Below are positions 7,745 through 15,464 of a DNA stretch of 64,000 nucleotides, one piece after another (position 1 is the first letter of the stretch; every line of letters begins with the position of its first letter). The DNA comes from an uncultured Campylobacter sp. Lineage in GTDB: Bacteria > Campylobacterota > Campylobacteria > Campylobacterales > Campylobacteraceae. A model generated the notes under the pieces. The model saw nothing but the letters and a program-made list of their open reading frames with translations, made no database searches and was not told where the DNA came from. Where the stretch lies: NCBI RefSeq assembly GCF_947255105.1, contig NZ_CAMYFP010000003.1, positions 62,001 to 126,000 on the forward strand, written 5' to 3'. The position numbers and the translations under genes were made by a program.

Positions 7745-8126
7745 GATAAACCTCCTTTAAGTAAATATCAACTCAAAACCTACACTTACCAACCTAATTT
7801 AATAGGCACCATTAATTAAATATTCACAATCAGATACTTTATATTAACTTTCTGTTAATAAATATCGAAAGCATATTATATCATTTTTCCTTTATTTAAC
7901 CTTTATTAATTATATTAAATTTGAATATTGATAAAAACTTTTTCAATCTCTTTTAAGCAACTATTGCTCGTTAAATTTAGCCATTTTTTAACCAAATTTA
8001 AGACACTATTAAGATTATATTGTGATTTAATTGCTAAGATATTTCGTCAAAAATCTAGCCGTTTATATACTATTTATAGAAAATATATAAATTTAGCTTC
8101 AAATTATCTAATAAAGGAAAGTATCA
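7745..8126. promoter_or_regulatory. Divergent control region between mccA and the ccs operon
   Basis: This is a 382-base AT-rich region with no convincing gene; an 88-codon open frame on the plus strand overlaps the next start and looks random. On the minus strand a TATAAT box lies at 7875-7880. The plus-strand lipoprotein gene has an AAAGGA ribosome site just before its ATG. A perfect inverted repeat at 7842-7860 is listed separately. Both promoters probably lie here, so the enzyme and its maturation proteins can be regulated together. Confidence 0.55.
7842..7860. promoter_or_regulatory. Palindrome TATTAAC-N5-GTTAATA, candidate regulator site
   Basis: Both seven-base arms are perfect. The half-sites TTAAC/GTTAA match the FNR/CRP-family half-sites reported for the NssR nitrosative-stress regulator of C. 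jejuni, which as I recall uses a four-base spacer; here the spacer is five. The position, about 98 bases before the mccA start and 267 before the lipoprotein start, suits a shared operator. The regulator itself is not in the window. Confidence 0.45.
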
Positions 8127-8555
8127 ATGAAAAAAAGATCAAGAATGTTATGTGTAGCTCTTATCTTTTCTGCACTCTTTTTAACTGCCTGTAGTAGTAA
8201 AAAAGACGATCCAGTTAGTGTTTTGCAAAACTTTATCTTGCTTTGTGAAAAGGGAGAGCTTGACAAGGCACAAAAACTCATCACAAAAAGAAATAATGTG
8301 GATTATTTTAGAACATATAGAGATATGGGAAAAGACCTTATTTTTATAGACTATGACTATAAGGGCAACGACAATGTAGTAAGAATAGACTATGAGTTGC
8401 TTGAAAATTTAAGTAGCGATGATGTTGCTGTTGTAAAGATGACTACAAACTACAAAAAACAAAATCATACATTTGATAAAAATGTTGTACTGCACAAGAT
8501 TGATGGGCAATGGAAGATTTTTGAATATCTCTTTATGCCTGTTAAAGTCAATTAA
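8127..8555 (+). CDS. Small lipoprotein of unknown function (NTF2/DUF4878-like)
   Basis: The 142-residue product has a signal peptide ending in the lipobox LTAC (C22), so it should be a periplasmic lipoprotein. The rest resembles small NTF2-fold proteins of the DUF4878 type: a helix start near DPVSVLQNFILLCEKGELDKA and a final strand DGQWKIFEYLF. I do not recognise a specific function. It is first in an operon with the two cytochrome c synthetase subunits, three or nine bases before ccsB depending on the start chosen. That suggests a role in heme attachment or in the sulfite reductase system. Assignment to the DUF is by eye only. Confidence 0.65.
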   Translation: MKKRSRMLCVALIFSALFLTACSSKKDDPVSVLQNFILLCEKGELDKAQKLITKRNNVDYFRTYRDMGKDLIFIDYDYKGNDNVVRIDYELLENLSSDDVAVVKMTTNYKKQNHTFDKNVVLHKIDGQWKIFEYLFMPVKVN

Positions 8556-8564
8556 AGAGTGACA

Positions 8565-9983
8565 ATGAAGCAGTTCATCTACTCACTTTTTGGAATGAAA
8601 ACAACCATAATACTACTTATACTATTTGCAATAGCAAGCGCAACTGCAACTATAGTAGAAAGTGCCTACTCTACCGATGCGGCATGGGCTTTTATCTATG
8701 GTTCACTGTGGTTTGGGGCCATTCAAGTTCTTCTTGGAATCTGCCTGGTTGTAGGCATTTTCAAATATAAGTTCTACAACTCAAAAAATGTTCCATCTTT
8801 TATCTTTCATGTAAGCTTCCTTTTCATACTTATAGGCTCAATCATCACTAGATATTTTGGATATGAGGGGACTCTTCACATAAGAGAGGGGAGCCAAAAC
8901 AACTTAGTATCTAGCAGAGAGGTCTATATACAATTTGCCTCCAAAGATGGCGATAAGCTTATAAGAGATGATCATAACGGCTACCTATCATCAGATAGCA
9001 AGAAAAATAGCTTTGATATGAAACTAAAAATTGATGGTAAAAAGGCTATTTTATCCTATAAAGACTTTATTATAAATGGCGCTTTTGGCTGGGTTGCAAG
9101 CGAAGTTGGACATCCTGTGGCTGTTCTTTTGTTTTATGATGATAAAAACAAAAGAAGTGTGACTATGATTGATAAACAAAATATCAATATAGGCGACTTA
9201 AGTCTTGCATTTAACGAAGAGCCAAAACAGGAAAAATATATAAAAATCTTTTTAGATGGTGGCAAATTTTACATAAAGACAAATGAAAAGGTAGCATATA
9301 CCGATACGGCAACTTTGCAAAAAAGCGATCTTCAAAAAGATGTCGCAATGCCATTTAATGAGCACTATATCTATGAAATCGAAGGGATTAACTTCTCTGC
9401 TACAACACTTTTAAAAAGCGCTAAAAAAGGGATTGTTAAACTACCTGAGAAATCCATGGGAAACAACGTTTTAATAGCGGATTTGAGCTATAACGATGAT
9501 AAAAAAGAGGTCTTTATCTTTTTTGGAGATCTACCAAAGGTCTATAATGTCGGTGGCAAAGACTTTATGCTTGCTTGGGCACCAAAAGAGAGAAAACTAC
9601 CTTTTACCCTACATCTTGATAAATTTAATCTAGATAGATATCCAGGCTCCAACTCACCTTCTGGATATAGCAGCGATGTTGTTGTAAAAGATGAGCATAA
9701 AAACAGAGAATTTGAGTATAAAATTTATATGAATCATGTGCTTGACTATGCGGGATATCGCTTTTTCCAAAGTTCATATGATATGGATGAAAAAGGCACT
9801 ATTTTAACGGTCAATAGAGATCCTGGTAAGTTTCCTACATATATAGGCTATACCCTACTTTGTGGTGGAATGCTCTTAAATTTCTTCAACAAAAACTCAA
9901 GATTTGTGCAACTTTCAAGAATGGTAGATGAGAGTAGCGCAAGAGATAAAAAAGCAAGGAAGAACAATGAAAAAAATAGCTAA
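8565..9983 (+). CDS. ccsB: Cytochrome c synthetase subunit, ResB/CcsB type
   Basis: ResB/CcsB works with CcsA in System II cytochrome c maturation, moving heme across the membrane and attaching it to CXXCH-type sites. The protein begins with two or three hydrophobic helices (from FIYSLFGMKTTIILLILF, and FHVSFLFILIGSIITRYF). It continues with a large periplasmic domain and ends with a helix near YIGYTLLCGGMLLNFF, the ResB layout. I chose the ATG at 8565 over an in-frame GTG at 8559. It overlaps ccsA by 17 bases. Most relatives, including C. jejuni, encode one fused CcsBA protein of about 1,000 residues. Here it is two genes. Lying opposite mccA suggests specialisation for the CX17CH heme. Confidence 0.88.
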   Translation: MKQFIYSLFGMKTTIILLILFAIASATATIVESAYSTDAAWAFIYGSLWFGAIQVLLGICLVVGIFKYKFYNSKNVPSFIFHVSFLFILIGSIITRYFGYEGTLHIREGSQNNLVSSREVYIQFASKDGDKLIRDDHNGYLSSDSKKNSFDMKLKIDGKKAILSYKDFIINGAFGWVASEVGHPVAVLLFYDDKNKRSVTMIDKQNINIGDLSLAFNEEPKQEKYIKIFLDGGKFYIKTNEKVAYTDTATLQKSDLQKDVAMPFNEHYIYEIEGINFSATTLLKSAKKGIVKLPEKSMGNNVLIADLSYNDDKKEVFIFFGDLPKVYNVGGKDFMLAWAPKERKLPFTLHLDKFNLDRYPGSNSPSGYSSDVVVKDEHKNREFEYKIYMNHVLDYAGYRFFQSSYDMDEKGTILTVNRDPGKFPTYIGYTLLCGGMLLNFFNKNSRFVQLSRMVDESSARDKKARKNNEKNS

Positions 9984-11682
9984 CAACACAATAAAACTGC
10001 TTCTCTCTTTGTTTATCGCTATATCAACTCTAAATGCAGGAGAAAACAGACCCGTAGTAGATGAGGAGCATGCCAAAAAGCTAGCCTCTTTGGTAGTTCA
10101 AGGCTTTGATGGCAGACTAAAACCTTTTGATACTGTCTCTATGGAGCTATTTCATAAAATTTACAAAGGTGAAAACTATCATGGGCTAAACCCAAATCAA
10201 GTAATGCTCTCTATCATGGTCAATCCAGAATATTGGAGAGATGCACCATTTGTAAAGGTAAGCAACAAAGAGCTAAGAGAGCTACTTGGTCTTCCAAGCA
10301 ACAGCACTCACGCCCAATTTGCAGACTTTTATGGTAAAGATAAAAATGGACACAACTACTATAAACTTAAAAAACTAGTTGAAGAGACAAGTAGAAAGCC
10401 ACTCAACACAAGAGGAACCTTTGATAAAGAGCTTTTGAAAGTTGATGAGAGATTTAACATCTTCTATATGCTATTTTTCAATGAAATTTTTAGAATAGTT
10501 CCAAAGATAGACGATCCAAATCACACTTGGTACTCACCTGTAAATGCTATGAGAATGTTTCCTAAGGGCGAAGTTGAGATGGTTAGCAAAATCTTGGAAA
10601 ACTACTTTGTAAGTGTTATTGATGCACAAAAAAGTGGTGATTGGAGCAAGGCAGATAAGGGACTAGAGCTACTCAAAGAGTATCAAAGAAAGACTGGTGC
10701 AGATGTTATACCTACAGAAAATAGAATTAAATTTGAGATACTATTTAACAAACTTCAAATTTTTGACAATCTTACAATTATCTATCTTTTGGCTGGTTTT
10801 GCACTTTTGATATTTGTCTTTATAAGACTACTCTCTCCAAAAGTAGAGATAAATTTACTCTTTAAAAGCGTCTATGCGGTAAATGCCATAGCCTTTGGAC
10901 TTCATACAATAGGACTTGGCTTAAGATGGTATATAGCTCAACACGCACCTTGGTCAAATGCCTATGAGTCGATGGTCTATATAGCGTGGGCTTTAGGACT
11001 TAGCGGTATGATTTTTTCAAGAAGGTCACCTATCTCACTAGCTCTTACATCGATACTTGCAGGTGTAACTTTGTTTGTTGCTCACTTGAGTATGATGGAT
11101 CCTCAAATCACAAATATTCAGCCGGTGCTTGACTCTTACTGGCTTACCATACACGTTTCAGTAATAACTGCAAGTTATGGATTTTTGGGACTTTCAGCAC
11201 TTCTTGGAATGTTTGTTTTGGTGCTTTTCATCATAGACAACCAAAAAATCAACAAGGAGATTTCAAGAAACATCTTAGAAGCCACAAGGATAAATGAGAT
11301 GTCAATGATACTTGGTATCTGCCTACTTACTACTGGCAACTTTTTGGGCGGTGTCTGGGCAAATGAGAGCTGGGGGCGATATTGGGGCTGGGATAGCAAA
11401 GAGACTTGGTCACTTATAACTATTTTAATTTATGCAGCAATTGTCCATTTTAGATTTGTTCCGCGTCTAAATAGTCAATACTGGTTTGCTGTAGCTTCAA
11501 TGTTTGCCTACGCAAGTGTTTTGATGACCTATTTTGGCGTAAATTTCTACCTAACAGGACTTCATAGCTATGCAGCTGGAGATACCATTCCAATACCTAC
11601 CGCCATTTGGGTAAGTGCTGTGGTGCTCTCTTTGGTTGCCTTTATCTCTTTCTTTAAAAAAGAGTATTCAAAAGAACTTTAA
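9967..11682 (+). CDS. ccsA: Cytochrome c synthetase subunit CcsA with periplasmic N-terminal domain
   Basis: CcsA is the heme-handling half of the System II synthetase. The C-terminal half is multi-spanning and holds the WWD motif ESWGRYWGWDSKETWS, which binds heme on the outer face. Histidines lie near GLHTIGLGLRW and AAIVHFRF. The N-terminal half is a secreted domain (signal sequence, then DGRLKPFDTVSMELFHKI) normally found in the middle of fused CcsBA proteins. The ATG at 9967 has an AAGGA site in front and gives 571 residues; an upstream in-frame start at 9928 lacks one. In Wolinella a dedicated paralogue, CcsA1, serves the long-spacer heme of MccA, and I infer the same job here. A hairpin terminator follows. 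Confidence 0.9.
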   Translation: MKKIANNTIKLLLSLFIAISTLNAGENRPVVDEEHAKKLASLVVQGFDGRLKPFDTVSMELFHKIYKGENYHGLNPNQVMLSIMVNPEYWRDAPFVKVSNKELRELLGLPSNSTHAQFADFYGKDKNGHNYYKLKKLVEETSRKPLNTRGTFDKELLKVDERFNIFYMLFFNEIFRIVPKIDDPNHTWYSPVNAMRMFPKGEVEMVSKILENYFVSVIDAQKSGDWSKADKGLELLKEYQRKTGADVIPTENRIKFEILFNKLQIFDNLTIIYLLAGFALLIFVFIRLLSPKVEINLLFKSVYAVNAIAFGLHTIGLGLRWYIAQHAPWSNAYESMVYIAWALGLSGMIFSRRSPISLALTSILAGVTLFVAHLSMMDPQITNIQPVLDSYWLTIHVSVITASYGFLGLSALLGMFVLVLFIIDNQKINKEISRNILEATRINEMSMILGICLLTTGNFLGGVWANESWGRYWGWDSKETWSLITILIYAAIVHFRFVPRLNSQYWFAVASMFAYASVLMTYFGVNFYLTGLHSYAAGDTIPIPTAIWVSAVVLSLVAFISFFKKEYSKEL

Positions 11683-11691
11683 AAGTGTCAA

Positions 11692-11717
11692 ATCCCTACA
11701 TTGCCATTTGTAGGGAT
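11692..11717 (+). terminator. Hairpin terminator after ccsA
   Basis: ATCCCTACA and TGTAGGGAT form a perfect nine-base stem with an eight-base loop, ten bases after the ccsA stop. AT-rich sequence follows but the T-run is weak. It separates the cytochrome operon from the penicillin-binding protein gene. Confidence 0.65.
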
Positions 11718-11740
11718 AAATTTCAAATAAAAGAGGTTTG

Positions 11741-13498
11741 ATGAAGAGGGAGTTTTTTAGCACAATATTTTGGATAAAATATCTCTTATTGCCTCTTTTA
11801 CTGATACTTTTTATCATGGCCACTTACTACATAGTAGTAGATGAGAGTAAAGTTTTACCACGAGAATATTCAGTCGAGAACAATACCGCACTTAGAGGAA
11901 GTATCATCTCAAAAGATGGCTATACCATAAGCTCTTCAAGTAAACTTTACAAAGCGATTATAGATAGTAGAAGCATAGACAAAAACAAGCTTGATCTCTT
12001 TGTAAATTTATACTCCATCTACACAAATAGCAACAAAAAAGCGATAAAAAAGGCTATCCTTAGCTCAAATGGAACAGTTGTGCTTTCAAACAGAATAGAT
12101 CCAAAAACAGCAACTCACTTAAAAGATTTAGCAAGAAAGCTCAACCAAAAAAAGGTCTTCATCTCCTTTAAAGTTGGCGAGCGGACAAATGTCCCAATAG
12201 GTATGAGTATAGTTGAAAGTGGCGAGAAAAGGAGCTTTATAACAAATGATTCTTTAACACCAATAATTGGCTACATGAACAAAATAGAGGTTATGGGACT
12301 TACCAAAGTAAAGGGACAAAAAGGGATAGAAAGATATTATCAAGACTATTTAGAAGCATCTAGTAATGGGGTTTTAAAAGGTCCAAGAGATCTTGCAAAC
12401 AACATTATATTTCAAAAAAATAGCCAAAAATCAAAGCGAGTTGATGGCTATGATGTCATCTTAAATATACCTTTAAGTCTTCAAATAAAAATAGAAAAAA
12501 TGATTAGCAAAGCTGCTAAACTCTACGATGCTGATGAGATAGTTGTAGCGATACTTGACTCCAAAACTGCAAGAGTTTTATCCCTAGCCTCATCGCTTAG
12601 ATACAACCCAAACAATATCAAAAAAAATGAGATTAGACTTCTAAACTCCACCTCTAGCGAGTATGCTTATGAGCCAGGTTCGGTTATAAAACCACTTATC
12701 TTTTCGATACTTTTAAAAGAGGGCAAAATTGATTTAAATGAAAAGATAAAGACCTACAATGGAGTTTATAAACTAAGAAAAAGAGTGATAAGAGATACCT
12801 ATAAAGAGCCCTATCTAACGCCATCTCAAATCATCTCCAAGTCATCAAACATAGGTATGATTATGCTCTCTTCTAAACTTGATGCAGCACTACTTCATAG
12901 AGGAATGCTTGAATTTGGGCTCTCTGAAAAAACAGGTATTGACTTGCCATTTGAGCAAGTAGGAGTAATTCCTACGATAGATCAGCTAGACAATGAGGTT
13001 TATAAGGCAACTGTAAGCTATGGATATGGACTTCAAACTACCTTTATACAGCTGCTAAACGCCTACAATATCTTTAACAACGATGGCATTATGATAGCAC
13101 CAAGAATTGTTAGCTATCTAAGGAGAGATGGGGATTATTACATCATAGATCAGCCCAAAGAAAAGGAAATTTTAGCAAAAGCTCAAGCAGATATTGTGAA
13201 AAATATCCTTATAGAAACAGTGCAAGAAGGCACAGCAAGGGCCGCTAAGAATGATGAGTTAGAAATTGGTGGTAAGACTGGGACTGCAAGAATTGCAAGC
13301 AAAGGTGGATATATTAGCAACTATAACAGCTCTTTTTTTGGTTTTGCCAATGACGATACCAATAAATTTACAATAGGCGTCTTTGTAAATAACCCAAAAC
13401 AAGGCAGTTACTACTCATCACAAACCGCACTACCGATATTTAATGAAATGATTAGGATTTTGCTAGAAGAGAACTACCTAAAACCAAAAAAAAGATAG
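11741..13498 (+). CDS. ftsI: Penicillin-binding protein, FtsI/PBP2-family transpeptidase
   Basis: This is a class B penicillin-binding protein that cross-links peptidoglycan in the periplasm, most likely the division transpeptidase FtsI (PBP3). One N-terminal membrane anchor (YLLLPLLLILFIMATYYIV) is followed by a dimerisation region with RGSIISKDG. The transpeptidase domain has SVIK (catalytic Ser about 314), SSN (about 368-370) and KTG in GGKTGTAR near the end. The ATG at 11741 has an AAGAGG site. An in-frame TTG three bases earlier is less likely. Length is 585 residues, typical for FtsI. SpoVD-like or PBP2 roles cannot be excluded by eye. Confidence 0.88.
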   Translation: MKREFFSTIFWIKYLLLPLLLILFIMATYYIVVDESKVLPREYSVENNTALRGSIISKDGYTISSSSKLYKAIIDSRSIDKNKLDLFVNLYSIYTNSNKKAIKKAILSSNGTVVLSNRIDPKTATHLKDLARKLNQKKVFISFKVGERTNVPIGMSIVESGEKRSFITNDSLTPIIGYMNKIEVMGLTKVKGQKGIERYYQDYLEASSNGVLKGPRDLANNIIFQKNSQKSKRVDGYDVILNIPLSLQIKIEKMISKAAKLYDADEIVVAILDSKTARVLSLASSLRYNPNNIKKNEIRLLNSTSSEYAYEPGSVIKPLIFSILLKEGKIDLNEKIKTYNGVYKLRKRVIRDTYKEPYLTPSQIISKSSNIGMIMLSSKLDAALLHRGMLEFGLSEKTGIDLPFEQVGVIPTIDQLDNEVYKATVSYGYGLQTTFIQLLNAYNIFNNDGIMIAPRIVSYLRRDGDYYIIDQPKEKEILAKAQADIVKNILIETVQEGTARAAKNDELEIGGKTGTARIASKGGYISNYNSSFFGFANDDTNKFTIGVFVNNPKQGSYYSSQTALPIFNEMIRILLEENYLKPKKR

Positions 13499-13517
13499 CT
13501 CCAAAAACTAGTCAAAT

Positions 13518-14474
13518 TTAACTACTAAGTGCCTTTTGCAAGATAAATTTGGCAAACTCATCGCTATCATTTGGACACTTTACAACTTCATAAAAATCAA
13601 AGCCATGCACCTTTGCAAGTTTGGCATACTCTATGGCAAGCTCATAGTCGCTTTCTGAGTTGTCGATGCAAAAAGAAAGAGGCACAACAATAGTTCTTTT
13701 TGACTCCAACATAGGCAAAATATGGCTTAAATTTGGAGTAAGCCACTCAACTGGACCAAGCTTTGATTGATAGGCAAGATGATAGTTTTTGAAATTTAGA
13801 CCATTTTTAGCAAGAAGCGCACTCAATATCTCAAAGTGCTTCTCTATGTGACTTTGATAGATATCACCTCTTTCTACATTTTTTTTAGGAAGTGAGTGGG
13901 CAGAAAATATAATATCGGTCTTTGCAATCTCATCGCTACTTAAATTTGAACTTCTATCTGCTATTAGTTTAAGTAAAATTTTATTGTAATTCTCATCGTC
14001 ATAAAAAACAGGAACAACCTTTATCTTTGCTTTTATATCAAATTTAGCAATCGCTTGCTCTATGCTATATAGGCTCGAATCAACAGTAGTTTTTGAATGA
14101 TGTGGATAGAGCGGAAAGAGAATAATCTCATCAAAATCTCTATATTTTTTCACAACCTCATCTGCAAAAGGTGGCGTATAATTCATCACATAATCAACAA
14201 CAACTTCACCATCAATCTCTTTTGCCATCTCATTTATCTTTTTGCAAAGTCTAATTGTTATATCATTTATGGGCGACTTTGAGCCAATTTGCATATAGTT
14301 TTTTTTAGCCGCGTTTTTTCTAAAAAAGGTGATAACGCAAGAGAGAGTTTTTCTTATAAAATCATTTTTAATTGGCAAAATATAGCGATCATCAAACATA
14401 TTTTTCAAAAAAAGCCCAACCTCATCAAGGTTGCTTGGGCCGCCCATATTTAAAAGAAGTATCGATCTTTTCAA
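13518..14474 (-). CDS. hemH: Ferrochelatase HemH
   Basis: HemH inserts Fe2+ into a porphyrin at the end of heme synthesis. The N-terminus LLLNMGGP is the family hallmark, and the catalytic histidine is H193 in SAHSLP. Length is 318 residues. The start is TTG at 14474, overlapping the preceding gene by four bases (TTGA), with no strong ribosome site, so it depends on coupled translation. The order oxidoreductase-hemH next to alaS matches C. jejuni. It faces ftsI convergently with 19 bases between. Heme supply fits the many cytochromes encoded upstream, though this gene is housekeeping. Confidence 0.95.
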   Translation of the reverse strand: MKRSILLLNMGGPSNLDEVGLFLKNMFDDRYILPIKNDFIRKTLSCVITFFRKNAAKKNYMQIGSKSPINDITIRLCKKINEMAKEIDGEVVVDYVMNYTPPFADEVVKKYRDFDEIILFPLYPHHSKTTVDSSLYSIEQAIAKFDIKAKIKVVPVFYDDENYNKILLKLIADRSSNLSSDEIAKTDIIFSAHSLPKKNVERGDIYQSHIEKHFEILSALLAKNGLNFKNYHLAYQSKLGPVEWLTPNLSHILPMLESKRTIVVPLSFCIDNSESDYELAIEYAKLAKVHGFDFYEVVKCPNDSDEFAKFILQKALSS

Positions 14475-15328
14475 GAGGCTATCTTTTTTGCTGCCAAAAC
14501 ATCTTCAATGCTTGCAAGATTGCCCCAGCCAAGACCATCGCACAACTTTTTAAAGGCATCATGTTCAAATCTTATAGAAAAATCTTCGCTATCAACTCTT
14601 AAATTTATCCTGCCGTTTTTTGTTATTTTATGAAGAGTGAAATTTACAAAGTCAGCAAGATAAAAGCCATCATCGGTGCAAATTTCCATATAACATCTCT
14701 CTTTCGGATAGAGAGTGCTTAAAGAGTAGCTCACCAACAGACCATTTTTCATCTTCAAAGATGCCACTGCAGCTCTATTTTTTTCTCTAATTAACTCTAT
14801 TTTCTCAACATCACTTTTAAAAATATGTGTGATGATGTCGATATCTTGGGTAAAGAAGCTATCTAAATTTGACTCTTTCTCATCTTGACAAATGCCTCTT
14901 ATGTAGGAGATATTGTAAATTTCAATATTTTTCTCAAGCTCTTTTTTTATGGATTGGGTAGTTGGGTTAAATCTTTGAGAGTATCCAATGGCTAAATTTA
15001 GCTCATTCTCTTTTGCAATCTCACAAAGCTCATTTATCTGCTCCAAGTCGCCCGTAATTGGGGTTGCAACAAAGATATTTTTAAGATATTTCATCGATCT
15101 AGTAATCATCTCTTTATGGGTAGAAATGGGAGTTGTTATCACTACAGCTTCGGGTTTTGTCTCCTTAAACATTTTTTCAATATCATCATAGACAACAAAC
15201 CTACCAAAATCTTGCTTGCTAACTTTGTCATAAAGCCCTACAAGATTGAAAAAATCAGATCTTCTAAGCTCGCTTAGGTGATTTCTTCCTCTTTGCCCAA
15301 GTCCTATGATGGCGATATCTTTTTTCAT
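14471..15328 (-). CDS. Gfo/Idh/MocA-family oxidoreductase
   Basis: This is a predicted NAD(P)-dependent oxidoreductase. The first strand and loop IAIIGLGQRGRNHLSEL form a Rossmann nucleotide site. PEAVVITTPISTHKEM and a following VATPIT segment match the Gfo/Idh/MocA pattern, where the usual EKP is replaced. At 285 residues it is shorter than most members (about 330-350), with a reduced C-terminal sheet domain. A homologue lies in the same place near hemH and alaS in C. jejuni. The substrate is unknown. Links to biliverdin reductase-type or sugar enzymes are possible but unsupported. Confidence 0.8.
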   Translation of the reverse strand: MKKDIAIIGLGQRGRNHLSELRRSDFFNLVGLYDKVSKQDFGRFVVYDDIEKMFKETKPEAVVITTPISTHKEMITRSMKYLKNIFVATPITGDLEQINELCEIAKENELNLAIGYSQRFNPTTQSIKKELEKNIEIYNISYIRGICQDEKESNLDSFFTQDIDIITHIFKSDVEKIELIREKNRAAVASLKMKNGLLVSYSLSTLYPKERCYMEICTDDGFYLADFVNFTLHKITKNGRINLRVDSEDFSIRFEHDAFKKLCDGLGWGNLASIEDVLAAKKIAS

Positions 15329-15464
15329 TATTTAACACTCAACCCTTTTTTAGTGATAAAATTGTTTGATTATACCAAAGTTGATAGATAAAAGCTAATA
15401 TTTACAACAATTTTGGTAAAATCAATGCTTAAAATAAAAACAAAATAAATTAAGGTCGATTTTT

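Noticed and set aside
7928..8194. An 88-codon plus-strand open frame in the mccA-ccs spacer
   Set aside because: It overlaps the lipoprotein start in another frame, has no ribosome site and random-looking composition.
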